Assembly: GCF_003945595.2 (NCBI RefSeq)
Contig: NW_024104359.1
Span: 1,217,501-1,281,500, forward strand
DNA from: Pipra filicauda
Taxonomy: Eukaryota > Chordata > Aves > Passeriformes > Pipridae
Direction of reading: 5' to 3'
Length of the DNA stretch: 64,000 nucleotides
Below, piece after piece: positions 47,273 through 60,199 of the stretch (positions within the stretch are counted from its first letter, which is position 1; each line of letters starts with the position of its first letter). The notes under the pieces are model-generated. The model was not told the DNA's origin and searched no databases. It saw only the letters and a list, made by a program, of their open reading frames with translations. A program made the position numbers and the translations under genes.

Positions 47273-50200
47273 TATCATTGTAAAATCACCTCCAGTGGTA
47301 AAATGCCTCTTTGGAATATAAAGAAGAAAAAGGTGCACGTAGTAACATAATTTAATAATTTCATATACTTTAAACAAAGCTTTATTTTGAATGGCCACGC
47401 AGTTCAGGCATAACCTCTTAAAGATGTCACACGGTGCTGCAAAGGCATCAAATCACAAAGAAAATCTTGGTTTCATCTGTCCCCCAACAGGTGGATTGTG
47501 TTGCTGCCCCTTTTTCCCCACACAGATACTGAAACTTCTCTGATGGCATTGAATTCATACCTAAATAGCACTTAATAATGATGCTTTTCACTGAGAAAGT
47601 AAATAATCTCTTTATATATTAATCTTAATAATGGCCACATGAATAAAAGGAAGAGAGGGAAAAGGATGACGAGAGGGAGCTCAAGGAATATGGTGTAGGT
47701 GATCATTATTAGACTGATAGAGAAACATTTATGTATTTTATTGTTTGGTTTTAAGAAAAATGCAACTTAGCTTTAGAAATGCAGACTTTTCTCTTGGTTT
47801 TATGCTGGGCACAAGATTGGGTAAGGCAATAAAAGTAGCAGCTAAATTCCATGGAAAGTAGTAACCTGAAGGGATCAGGTCCATGAGGAATTGTGGATTC
47901 CTTGACACAAAAAAAAAAAGGCCATGAAAGAATATGGAAAAAATGGAGAGTAAAAATCAAGTCTGGAAACAGAGAAGCCCACAGAAAATAAAAATGGAAG
48001 AGCTTTTATTTTCTTAATTGGGAAAGCTTATGATAAATGATGATAAACATCACCATGAGTAATGTCTGACTGTCTGAAAACCCCATAAATTGGTAAAAAA
48101 TGTTTGGTGAGTGACATCAAATATATTGAAGCGATACCATTTCCTTAATCAAAAAAAAGAAGAAACAAAGCAAAACCAGTGAATTTATGTTCCAGGTCTG
48201 AGCACTGAGCATTCTCATGCAGTTATAAATAGGCTGTTTAAATAGGGGAGTTTGTGGGACACGTAATTCCAGCTGACATGAGGAATTGCTGGAGAGGGAG
48301 AGGAAACCTGTCTGTGTGCTGCTTGTTAGAGTAACAGCTTGTGACTGCTCTCAGAAAGAATTCTCCTAAAGCCCCCTTCTCCTTGAGTTACAAAGAGCAC
48401 AACAGTGGATTTGTGACTCTGATGGGGAGGTTACAAATAATAGTAAGTAAATATTAATCCAATGTCACAACAAATTTGAGTGTGAAGAGCCTAAGAATGA
48501 GAAGGAAATAACTCCTAATGCAGATGAAACATGGTAAATATTCTTTCAAATGTATTTATGCAAATATAAATAATAAAAAAAACCAAAACAGAGTATTCAA
48601 ATTTGTTTTATAAAGCTTGGTCTTTAAAATGGTAGAAATCCTGTCTTTTAACTTGCTCTTGGGGGAAGACAAAGATTGTATTCCAGGCTGTGCCAACACT
48701 GAAGTGAGTAAATGCTCCACGACTCCATTAGAACAATGAAACCCCAAATTAATAATTAGCTTTGGCATAAGACCAGCATGGCTACACGGCTTTGGGTTGT
48801 CTGGATGCATGGACCAAGTCCTGTGGGAATACACCCTCCATCTAAGCACAACAGAGAAACATTCCCAGAGACATGGAGCACTTTGTACCATTATTTAATG
48901 GATTACTGGAGCTGTAACATCCTTCAGCATCTACAGCTAGGATCTGTAGGTGGATGTGTTCTTTACATTTATTTATAAGAACAAAACACAAGTCATTATG
49001 GATTTATAGACCTCTTCCCTAATTTTTGTCTGTGTTTGGATATTCCCTAGCCATGCTTGCAGAGGCTGCTGTAATATAAAAATTGAGGCTATAGGAGAAT
49101 AGTGGTGTTAAGAATCAGGGACTTTTGATTTTGATTCATATCATATTTTAAGTGTAGTTGTTCTCCTATGGAAATTCTACTTCCTCAGTTCCATTTCATG
49201 TGGAAATGCTGGGAGAAGAGTGATGGGAAAGCCCAGAAAAACCCATGCTATTAGTTTTAGCTCTATATACATTCCTAGCCATGAAAGAATTAAACAAATG
49301 TGATTTATTAATAAACTAATAACTTTATGTGTACTTACACTTTTTTTTTTCTTTTTAATGTCAGGGAAATGCAAAAGTTATTATTATGTAGAAACGTGGA
49401 AAGGGAAACAGAGGAGTTTTTCCTCAGAGGTCAGGAAAGCTGAGGTTGTAAACTGGAATTGATGTCCTGGCACTTGGCAAACTGGGATGTCTTCTCTGGG
49501 ATCAGCTGTGGGATCAAGTGTTCTGAGCACTGGGGAGACTTTAAAAGGGGGATACTGGTCATGAGACACTGTGGAGCTGATCAAGCAGATGCTCTGAAGG
49601 AAAGCCAGAGGGTAAGGAAATGCTGCTGGAATCCAGCAGAGGTGGAGGAGTTGGAGCATCCTCAGTTATAGAGGGTTGTAACAAAGGGTTAATGGAGATA
49701 AAGCCTTATACTGAGAGACAGAACTATGAGGGAAGGCACTGGATTGTTCTTGTGGCTCTGAAAAGCTCCTAGAGAATGAAAACACAGCTTCACCTCTTTC
49801 TTCAAAGCCTATGTTTTTCATCTTGACGTATTTATTACAAACCCAGCTTCAAACATCTGCTTTCTTCCTCAGTTGCAGTTGTTTGCAGTGGGTGTGGCTG
49901 AGCTGATCCTTCTGCTTTATTTAACTGTGCCACTCATTTTCAGGGAGTTGAAAACCAAAACCTGACAAACAAGTTCTTGATAATGACCAATGTGACCATA
50001 TATGTTGTTTTTAAGATAAATTCAGCTGTTATTTGGCTGAGCTGTTAGAGGGCAGAGTTACAAGTGGGTGTAACATGAGAGTTTAACAAGCACTTGATGC
50101 ATCCCATGAAAAATTTTATGGAACATATCACCCAAATTAGCAAAGGGCTAACCTGTCTCCTGAAGTGAACAGTGGGAAGCACTGGATCCTGCTGTGCTGG

Positions 50201-53200
50201 GATGTGCCCCAGCAGACCCAGCAGGACAGAATTCAAACTTGGGCACTTCATGACTTGTCTGGGAGAGGGAAGAAATGTCAGCTCGTTGAATTTCTACCCT
50301 GATATTAAAATAGAGAACTCCTGCTCCAAAACCAGGGGTTTGATATCTAAAAGAGTCAGGGAGATCAGATGTGTGGGAAGAAGACAAAATGACACCCTTC
50401 TGAGGTAAACAGTTTACAGCACACTCGGAATGGGTGGCAGGAATCGGAGCAGTGCCAAGGCTGGGGCTCAGAGAAACCTGATCTACAGTGCAAAGTTGTT
50501 CAGAAAAATGATCCCAATATTCCCTCAAAGTTCTTCTTTACAAAGGACACAAGAGCAGTGAGAAAATGGAAAAATGTTTTCTCTCTGACAGCATCAGCCT
50601 CAGCTGCATCTTGGTGTGGTGGTAATTTTCTTGGTATAACAAGGTAAGAAAGGAGTGGGTTTGGGGGTGTCCAGAGAAGGCAGAGTTCAGGAAAAAAGCA
50701 TTTGAAAAACCTCTTGAAAAACCTTTCTTCCTCTGTTTTTTTCTTTGTATAAAACCCCAGAGATGAAGTTGAAATCCAGATTTCTGGGCCTGACCATGCA
50801 CAACCAGGTATGTCCCATATTCCCCAGCCACTGAGCAGCAGAAATAAATCACATTTGGGCTTCCCTTTAACTACATTAATTACCAAGTACTTGTGATCAT
50901 GGATAAAAACCATTTGAAAGAGAAAGAGATTATGTGGGTCTTTCCCAACAATACACTTCTTTTTTCCCAGCTGCTTAAATCAACTTTATTGTTCCTTATC
51001 AAGGCTCCTCATGACTGTAATGACAGCAAGAGAAACAGAAGAAATAGAAAGATGAGAAATAGAAGAATCTTATAGAAACATTTGGAGAGTTGCTTGGTGA
51101 TTCATGTGCCAACAATTGGTGTCTGAAACGGAGCTAATTAACATTCTCATTATGATAATCACCTTCAACATTTCCCTTTATTTTTTTCCAGGCTCTTTCC
51201 TTAACTGTCTGCCTCTGAGATAAGAAAATTATTATCAGTGTATCAGCTCAGATACATTTCAGGGGAAGAATGGCAAGAATTAATTCTGCTCTATCTGAGG
51301 AGGGTACAATTAGGGAGCCTTCATGATGAGACTAAATCTGCAGATTATTGGATCAGATATCCTCATTTCAGGCTACTCAGAAAGCCTAATACTCCACTCA
51401 CTTTCCAAAATGCACTTAGAAATAATCACCAGTGTAAGGGAGGAAGGGGAGAAAAGTACCTGTAAATGGTCTGAGACAAAGCAATCCCTTCACAGAGGCT
51501 TTTTTGCAAAGTTAAAGTATATTTTTGGGGTTTTTTGTAAGTGTTAATTTTATTGCTACAGTGCAATAATTTTTATAATTTATTTAAAAATTGGTATTTT
51601 TTCTCATCCCTCATTTTCCTTTCTCTGCTGTTTAGGCCTGTGAGTCAACACACTGATAACTGTGAAGGGATGTTTGTAATGGATGATATTGCCTGATTTT
51701 GTTTTACTGGAAACTCATTTGGGCAGCATTATCCAGGCTCTGACATGTTGATGGCTTGTCATGGATTTTGTGAAGAATTCAGGGGGAATGAAAGAAAAAA
51801 AAAAAAAGGCAATTTCAGATTTGATTAATGCTTTCCACAAATAGAAATGAATGTGACTCTGACTTCCAAATTATCTTTGATTCTGCAGAACTTAAGGACT
51901 TCCCTGCCCTCTGGAGATCGAGACTGTAATTAGTGAATACAGAGAATTAAAACATTTTACTGTCTAAAATTTGTGAAGAGGAGGGAGAATAAACAAAATG
52001 GTCCCAGACAGAGACTTTTCACCTGTGTTAAATAATGGGAGTTCAACTCAAAAGGTGTCAGTCATAGTGTCCTTTCCCTTCCTGAGCAGTTCTGGACTTA
52101 CCTTTGGATAAAATCAAACAATTCCACCTCTGGTGCTTGCAGGGGTCTCCAGGATCTTTTAAGCATCAGATGACAAATTTGCTGAAGAATTCTCTGTACA
52201 ATCAAGTCAAAGCCTTCAACTGAACATGACTTTCACTCTTTATATTTACTGAGAATTCACACTGGTCTAAGTTATTTATATCCTTAATACAAGGAATTCC
52301 TTTTCTCTCTTTTCATTCTATGGGTTATTTATCCACTGCCTAATAATTCATCAAAGCTGGAAACACCAGGGTTGATAGGAAGCAGTCTGGCTTTTGAGGC
52401 TTTTTGTTGTGATGTCTATTTTTTAAATTAAACTTTCTCAAAGAAATTTTAAGTCTAATTCTTCTAGGCCTATATCAGAGAAAACACCCTATACTCTTCT
52501 TTACCCTCTGTGTCACACCCTATATTTTTATTTTTCCTTCCTCCCACATACAGACCTTAACTTTGAGGGTAACTTGAGTGTGCTTTTATCTGTTTTTGTC
52601 AGGCTACTCCATAGCTGAGCACTCTGACTACAAAATCCGACTCTGGATAAAATTATTTTTAAATAAAATAATTCTTGAAATAACGAGTTTTCCTGTTGTT
52701 ACTTGGAGTAATTGGTAGCAGCTTTGAGCAATAACTAGGTGAATATTGCAAGAGATGTGGTGACTATTAGGAAAAATTTCAATTCATTCATTAAATATCT
52801 TTTTATTTCATGTCAACTAAAGAAAATTTGTTAGCAGTGTTAGTGGATAATTCACCCCAGCAAAGGGGCAGATCCTGAGATCCCCAGCCATGCAATTGGC
52901 TCAGGTGGGAAATATCCACTTCCTTCATTTCTCAGCTCATGCACATACATGACCATGGAAAAAGGCAAATCAAATTCAAATTCTGTAAGCAGCCACTAAA
53001 TTTTACATTATCCTGTGGGAGCTGTGACTCTGAGGACTCAGTGAACCAGAAAGAAAAAGCTTTAGTGTTTTCTGTCATTTCCTAACCCACTTATCTTCCA
53101 ACCCTCTCTGAGTGTTTCAAAGCCCTTGAGACAACACCAAGAACTTCTGGTTTAGAGAATCTTATTAATCCAATCAAGAGAGGGAAATTCCAGGGATGAA

Positions 53201-54479
53201 ATGCGATTTTTCCACAGGAAGGATCACATGAGATCCAGAGTGCTGATCAATAATAAAACACTTTGGAAGGAGCAAATACTACATAGGTCCAAAAAACAAA
53301 TTTAAAGGACTAAAGCTCTGCTCATGAATATTTCATGAACTGAAGATGAAGTTAACTTTGACAAATTATTATTTTTTCATTTCTGATAATAAGCATTTTC
53401 ATTTTAGATTTCATGAGATATTTTTTTTTATTCCTGAACTATAATAAAATATTTCTGTATTAAGAATTATAGGGGAATTAATTCATTCGTAATGCATGAA
53501 GAAAGTAAAAAAAATTACTTGCCTTTGAGTTTGAAAAATAATTTCTGATTTTTTTTTTTTTTTAGTAGATCATTCCTCAAAATCCCCTCTCTGTGCCACT
53601 GTATCCCTGTGTGGAAATTAAATTTAATAGTTGTGGTAAATACACAATTATGGTTTTAGCAAAAAGAAACATCCTAAACTTGCACTTTTAAAGGTTCTTT
53701 TCAAATGTATCTGATTTCAGTGTCGTCTTCTAAACTGCTTGGAGTTCACAGAACAAGGCTAAAGTCTCTCTCCTAATTTCTGCAACCTGATAAATTAAAC
53801 TGCCCTTTTTAACCAGTACAATTTACCAATACTTGAATTTTAGTAGGATCAATCTCTGCTGAAAATGTGTTTCCTTGGAATTTGATACCATGTTCATGAT
53901 GCAAAAGTCCTTTTGGACATAAATTAGCTATCAGAAATTCCTGTTCCCTGAACTTAATGGTCTGGCAAGCCAGGGGTGGTGGTTCTCTGTCACCAACAAA
54001 AGGTTCCATTGTAATTATTTTTCCTACTTTCCATAACTTTCTCCTTATCCCTAAGAGAGGGGAAAGCCTTTCCATGTGTCCTTGTTCTGTGGTGTTTTTC
54101 CCAAGTCAAGGATCTTGTGGTGAATGGAGCAGAGCAAACATCACTTTTGCTGCACACACAAAATTTGACGTATTCCTGCCCCTTCTTTCTGGTGAAAAAG
54201 CTATCAACTGCTTTCTTCTTTATTTTCAAATCAAAAATTGTACTTTTTAAATTGTTTTTATTGTGCAGACAGTCTTCCTTTCTCATCCCCATTCCTCATA
54301 AAAATTTAAAAAAACAAATCCCAAAGGGAATAGTGGCTCCACCTGGCCCCCCATAACAGATAAACTTGTTTTGAGGTGTCTGTGCCTCCACCAGTGGAGC
54401 TGTTGGTGCTGTCAGAGAACAGATTACAGAGCAGTGATTTGTGTAAAGAAAGAAATACCTTCTCCAGTGCTCCTTAGGA
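47273..54479. other. Long transposon-free non-coding stretch
   Basis: About 7 kb with no recognisable transposon or gene. Small details: a 12-bp direct repeat TTGAAAAACCT (50702-50725), purine-rich sequence at 51030-51070, and two overlapping minus-strand frames (50528-50148, 126 codons; 50913-50500, 137 codons) without recognisable domains. Confidence 0.5.
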
Positions 54480-54860
54480 GTGTCTTAAAACAAAAACTAT
54501 TCACTCGAGGGCAATGAATAGTTGTTTTCATCTCAGTTTTGTTTTATGCTCTTCTTTGATCTAACATGAAAATCATTACAATTGATGAGATAAGGCAGCA
54601 GACAAGACCCCGAGGAGTTCTCTGTTATGTAACGCTCCATCCAATTCATTATTTCGGGACTCTCTCCCCTCAAACAGCTTCTTCTGAAAGATCAAGTCAG
54701 TCAAAGCCACGGTGGGTTTTCGGCTCTGCTAAAATCTGCCGAATTACACGCTCAGTGAACTTCCACAGCTTTTGTTCCAGTCACTGACAGCACCTGTCAT
54801 TTGCCTTTTTATGTCTTAAAAGCTGCTGGTGGCAGCATAATCAAAGATGTTGAGTAAAAA
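54480..54860. promoter_or_regulatory. CpG-retaining candidate conserved non-coding element
   Basis: Repeat-free, with several CpGs in about 170 bp (54610-54770: CCCCGAGG, AACGCTCC, TTCGGGAC, TTTTCGGC, GCCGAATTACACGC), although the flanks are CpG-poor. It also contains ATTACAATTGATGAGATAAG near 54575. No long frame or splice context. Confidence 0.3.
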
Positions 54861-57649
54861 TACATATCCCAGAGCAGTGGCCTGTAAAACAAGTTTGGTT
54901 ATATTTTAGCAAATTCTCTGTGTGTGTGTGTCATAACCTGGAGTTTTGGGTTGGTTGTTTTTATTTTTTTCTTGTGTGTATCAACACTTTATTGCACAAT
55001 CTGGTATCTGAGTGAGTTAGTAAAAGAAGTGCTGTTAAGGCAGAAAATGGAAATAAAACTTTATCCTTTGGAGGTGTTTTTTTATAGAAAGAAGGGGGAA
55101 ATGATTGTTTTATCAATTGAGTATTACAGTCCAAACAAGAGTTAACCACTTCTTTCAAGTTTTTAGCAGAATTCTGATGTTCAAGGGCCTATCACTTGGA
55201 TCTAAATTCTCAGTAGCTATAAAAGTGTCATGATTAAAGGCCCAGTGCTTTCCCTACAGCAGAAAATCACAGCTCTCATGTAGCTGCATTTTAATATAGG
55301 AAAACAATGTTTTCACTTCTTGACCCTCTTCCCCATAAAATAAAATAAGCAACATTACTTTTGATCTTTGAATCTAAAAGCTTCATTCCTTTTCTTCATT
55401 TCATTCCTAAACTTTTATTATAGGGGTGTCTTTATACAAAGAAACCATCAAAGAATGGAGACATCTTTGGTGCCCTATGACCACCCCGAAAGGGGAAATG
55501 GCTCCTTCTTTCAGGGGACAGTGGATAACACTATGGTAAAGATTTCACAAAGATTTACACTCTCTGAAGGTCTAAAAATACAATATTTTGTGGTAGAAAA
55601 TATAGTGGAGGAGGGTCTGCAGGCTGGGGTGGAGGGAGCCTTACTGATACATTTGGGGGCACCTTGTGTGTCTGAGGGGAGCACTGGGAAAGGTTGGAAA
55701 ATTTTAACATGGAATTTCTTTTAAAAGGAAATGCATCTTTGGAGGGGAAAGACTGGGTGAATGAGCAGAAAGGCTGAAACTGATGATTTGTCCTGTTCTT
55801 AGTGGTCACGAGCAGGAAATATTGTATTTGTCAGAAGCAAAAAAGCCTGTTGTTTTCTGTAGTACCACCACGAAGCCACCTCTCCTGCATGGATTGTATC
55901 ATTGGCTGCTTTAGCTGAAGTGGCTGCACTTTTAAGAAATAAATCTTTGATAATATAATAGTTTCCTGCAGTGCAACAAGACCTGTAGTTTGTTGTACAT
56001 CTTCTGTGAAGAGCAACCTCTGGTAATTAAATGTCATGTACTCTGAAGCTGAGAATGATGTGGGTTTTTTTTGCTTGTTTTTTTTTCCGTTCAGTTTTCA
56101 CTGGATCTTTTGGACAGGAACATTCTCTGTGTTTTCATAACCAAAGTAGATTTTTATGATGAGATTTTGCCAGCAGATTTATTCCTTTCATTCAAAGGAT
56201 TACTTTTATTCTTCTGGCCCGATGCAATTATCAGATGAACAGGCTGAACCTCTGCAGAATTCAGTGTTTTTCCTCTTCTGTGGCTTTCCTAAATCAAATT
56301 CTAGAATGGGGATATAATATTGTTGTGTTCTCCTTCAAGACTTAAAATATATGATGGGGTATTTTTTTAATTGCACTATGGGATATTTTTAACTTGCATT
56401 TTACAAGTGTTTTCTTAATTCATCTGCATTGTAAGGTGTGAATGGAGGGCAGTTCTAGTTCTCAGGACATCAGAAGAAGCTACTGCCTCCTAGTCCCAAA
56501 AATCACATGTTCTGAGTCAATAAACTATGTGTGTTCCAAACCCAGTCCAGATTTCCACCCATCAAGGCACTGCATGTTTTATTTATGGGCTTATTTACTT
56601 GTTCAATTCAGGGACAGGGGAAAATTGAAACCCAAACCCACCATTATCCAAAGAATTCCTACACTCAGCCATTTGGGAAACACAGTACTTCAGGGATGCA
56701 GAGTATAATAAACTTAACGGGGTAAAAAGTCGTGTTTTTCAGTCTATTCCAACATGTTTTGATCCAGGAGAGAACAGTTAACTTTGCAGGATATTCATCA
56801 TTTGCATTATGTTTTTCCTATAGGTTTTGAGAGGTTTAAAAATTCCTTTTTAAAGCCTGGCTCATCAAAGCCCAGCCTGCTGGGGCTGGGGGGCTGAGAT
56901 GTCTGCCCATCTCAGTGACAATCTTGAAGATGTTAATTTTTGCCACTTTATGCAGTAGTTGGAGTTTGTGAATCTTTTGCACCGTTCATAAGGGATTACA
57001 GAATATTTCTAGGAAAAAAAAAAAAAAGAGAAGGAAAAGTAGGTTAGACTTGAAAGTTGTACAATATTCACAAAGGCTCAGAAAGATGCAAGCACCTGCA
57101 TATTTCTAAACTGGCAGGAGATGTGAGGGTTTTGTCCTGTTTAACAGAACTAGTTGGAAAATAACTTGGGTTACACTGAATGTGAGTAAAAATGTGGATA
57201 AGAATAAAAAAGCTTTGAAAAAATCAGCAGTATCTCATTAAAAACAAAGCCAACAATATCCTCTATTCATAATCTCCTTAGACCCTGATTTTTTTTGGAG
57301 TTAGTTTTTAATGATTATATTTTCTGTAAAATGTGCACGTAGAAATCTCAGTAGTATAAGCTGTGCTTATAAGGACCATTTCCAGGGCTTTGTTGTTGCT
57401 GGGTTTGTTTTCCTTGGGATAGAGAGAGGGGAAACTCCAAATTTATTTTAAATTAAGAAACATAGTTCTACTCTTCTGAGCCTTACTCTTCTTATTTCAT
57501 GGTAAATACTTTAGAAGATAAACAGTGGGATCTCAGCATTATTTAGGATTATCAGAAAAGCTTAAATTTAGCCTAATTCTTTTGACACACTGAAAGGTTT
57601 ATCAGTGGTGATTTTGGGAAAAATTATTGTAGGAGGGTTGAGAGATTTT
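54861..57649. other. Unique non-coding sequence
   Basis: Contains a short (TG)6 at about 54919-54931 and T-rich runs near 56070-56090; no gene or transposon recognised. The 118-codon frame at 55368-55724 has no recognisable motif. Confidence 0.5.
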
Positions 57650-57850
57650 GGAAAATGTAGCTCATGGCATGTTAAGGAATATACATTATTTCCTATGCCA
57701 AATTAATTAATCTACATCATCACATAGAGGAATATTTAATTGGAAAACAACCATATGAAAACTTCTTTAATGTCATTGGTTTAACAATTGCAATCAAGAT
57801 GATATTGGGGGAAAACCAAAGAGAGAGAAAAGCAAAATGTGCATTAAAAA
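57650..57850. promoter_or_regulatory. Candidate conserved non-coding element (TAAT-rich)
   Basis: Repeat-free block with CAAATTAATTAATC, ATATTTAATTGG and AACAATTGCAATC words. Inferred only from texture. Confidence 0.2.
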
Positions 57851-59049
57851 AAACTTGAATTCATTCCTATACCTACATTTCTTTTTCTTAATTTTGGAGG
57901 TAGGAACCCTCTATGGAGAATGTTAAATATGAATAAGATTAAAAAAAGGTGAAGCTGGTATGAAATAATTCTGACAGTTCTACTTGAAAAATGTCAGTCT
58001 CTTTCAACATCCCTATTTATAAGTCTTGGAAATGCTGTTGAGCTGGAGGTCCTCGTTCCAATATGCAAGGAGAGTGTGCCAGAGGTGGATTTTTCCTTCC
58101 CTTAAAAGCGAGTGGAGCTCCCATGTGCTCCCTGCTGAGGTGCACACATTTTCCAACTCCTGCTTCTGAGGAGTGAGAAGAAACCCAAATTTGCCCTGAG
58201 ATAGTTCTTACATCTTCAGAGCAGTGAATAATTGATGAAAGCCCCACTCTCAACTCACGGAGGGAGTACAATTGTTTGAAGGGAGGGAACTCTTGGGCTT
58301 AAGACGCTGGTCATAGAAATGCAGGAGGAAGAAATAAATGTGTAGAAGTTCAGGGAGTCCCCCTGTAAAGAAGGGGGTGCTCTGTAGGGAACAGGAGCTT
58401 CCAGGCCTGGCTGAAGGGCAGAGCTGCCCTCGTGGAACACAGGGGGACGTGTGGAGATCCACGTTAGCTGCAAAGGCACCTTTGGTAGGAGGAAGAATTC
58501 TCTGATTATCCCGTACAACTTGGTTGCAAATATTTCTTTGAGTGGCTGAGCCCTCCCTGACATGACAGATCCTTATGGAATGGAGTAACCCTGGAACAGA
58601 CCTTGGCACCCTGTGGTTGTCCTCCTGCTGCTGTTTGGTTTAGAAATTGCAATGCTTTATTCCAGGCTCATCTGATTCCTCAGTTCTATTACAGTGCTGA
58701 AGATAAATCAGTCCTACCAAAGCATGTGTGGTTTATATACAAGGAGTTGTAAACCAAGTCTGAGAGGGAGAAAGCACAATTTCATCCCTACAACATCCAG
58801 CTCAAGGGAAGGGGCACTCAGTTGGCTGAGAGTTTGTGGAAGTAGTTTCTTTTCAAACAGAATGAAAAGCACAAATTAAATCCTTTTTCAATGAGACACT
58901 ACAGGTATTTCCACTGTTTGGTGGAAGTTTCTAATCAATAATTCCAAGTAGCTCATACTCCTCTTAATAGAGTAATCCTCCCCTGGGCACCAGCCATCAG
59001 TAAGACCATTTAAAATGTGTTGCTTTCCACCATATGCTCCCTTAATAGC
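57851..59049. other. Non-coding sequence, GC-richer centre
   Basis: Minus-strand frames of 84-119 codons (58017-58609) overlap each other in different registers within a GC-richer segment. No domain is seen. Confidence 0.5.
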
Positions 59050-59073
59050 AAAAAAAAAAAAAAAAAAAAAAAA
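59050..59073 (+). repeat. A24 homopolymer
   Basis: Twenty-four consecutive A. No AATAAA signal within the preceding 40 bp and no flanking target-site duplication noticed, so a retrocopy tail is not supported. Confidence 0.9.
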
Positions 59074-59449
59074 GAGAAATATTTAAAACATAATGCTTTT
59101 AAACCCAAGATCTTCACTCCTTAATTTGGCAGTTTGCAAAACATGGCATTCGTGAGAATCTGGCAGTGCAATTGTCAGAGCATCTCTATCAACACAAGGA
59201 TGGAAAACAGCAGCAGGCACAGCTGTGGGTGCCCACTCCCTCCCTCTTCCTACCACGGAGTGCTTTTTTAGCCTAAACTGTTTGTGTGATTAGAAGGGGG
59301 AATGTGAGATTAGAACTGTCTTACAAAAAAAGAAAAGACCTTTAAACGCAGTTAATGCCTCTGCACAATATTTTTTCATAAACTTGGCAGTTGCTCTTAA
59401 AAAAGAAAAAAAATCAGCAACCTGCCATCTGGAAATAACTTATAATAAT
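59074..59449. other. Unique non-coding sequence
   Basis: Nothing recognised. Confidence 0.6.
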
Positions 59450-59466
59450 GGGGGGGTGGGGGAGGG
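59450..59466 (+). other. Canonical G-quadruplex motif (plus strand)
   Basis: G7, G5 and G3 tracts (59450-59456, 59458-59462, 59464-59466) separated by single T and A. The G7 run can supply two tracts, so four G3 tracts with one-base loops are available. Confidence 0.75.
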
Positions 59467-59744
59467 TGTGAATGACAAAGGAATTAAGTGTGTTAAAAAA
59501 ATTAGTTGTTTCTGCATGAAGAATTAAGCTTTGACCACTTCCACCTCACCAAGGGGACTGTTCACAACGTGGACCCCACAGAGGGAGTTTATTGGCTCTT
59601 AGCCCTGGGTTTGCTTGGGTTTGGGTTTTTTTTGTGCATTAAGTGTGTGGAGAAGAACAATAAATATCATGAATGTACTAATTATATATTAACTTTTTAA
59701 TGTTCTTGCAAATTGTGATCGGTTTTATTAGAGGGTCTTAATTC
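59467..59744. other. Spacer before CR1
   Basis: Contains a G/T-rich GGGTTTGGGTTT patch at about 59610-59632; nothing else recognised. Confidence 0.6.
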
Positions 59745-60104
59745 ATGCTGAAGGGACAAGAGTATCTCTGTGGTGAGGAAAGGCTGAGGGAGGTGGGGCT
59801 GTGCAGCCTCCAGAGGAGACATGAGAGGGGACCTTCCCAATGTGTGTCAGATGATGGCAGAGGATGGACCAGGCTCTGGGACAAGAGGAACAGGCAGGAA
59901 TTGATGCCCAGGAAGTTCCACCTGAACATGAGGAAAAACTTCTTGAAACAGATTGTCCAAAGAGGATGTGGAGTCTCCCACGCTGGAGATGTTCCAGAAC
60001 TCTCTGGACACAACCCATGTGCTCTGGGATGACCCAGCTGGAGGTGGGACCAGCTGACCCACTAGTCCCTTCCAATCTGACCCATCCTGTGAACTACTGA
60101 ATCA
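59745..60104 (+). mobile_element. CR1 LINE fragment, longest copy here, plus strand
   Basis: About 360 bp of CR1 in sense orientation. Landmarks in order: GAGGAAAGGCTGAGGGAGGT (near 59775), GTGCAGCCTCCAGAGGAGAC, GGGACAAGAGGAACAGGCAG, ATTGATGCCCAGGAAGTTCC, CATGAGGAAAAACTTCTTG, GAGTCTCCCACGCTGGAGAT, and TAGTCCCTTCCAATCTGACC near the end. It covers the C-terminal end of the reverse-transcriptase-type ORF2 and the 3' UTR, with internal deletions. The overlapping frames on both strands here (71-110 codons) are remnants or shadows, not host genes. Confidence 0.95.
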
Positions 60105-60199
60105 AAAGGTTTTATGCAGCTTAACAGCATTTTCAGGGTGGGTTCACCTGAGCTTCCAAAACCATCATTGCTGTGCTGCAGGTCTTTAAAGGAGAGACT
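60105..60199. other. Unique spacer
   Basis: Nothing recognised. Confidence 0.6.

Noticed and set aside
59050..59073. A24 as the tail of a processed pseudogene
   Set aside because: No upstream AATAAA, coding remnant or flanking direct repeats.
59738..60100. Six overlapping frames of 71-110 codons on both strands
   Set aside because: All come from a decayed CR1 copy; the sense frame is broken and none is an intact reverse transcriptase.
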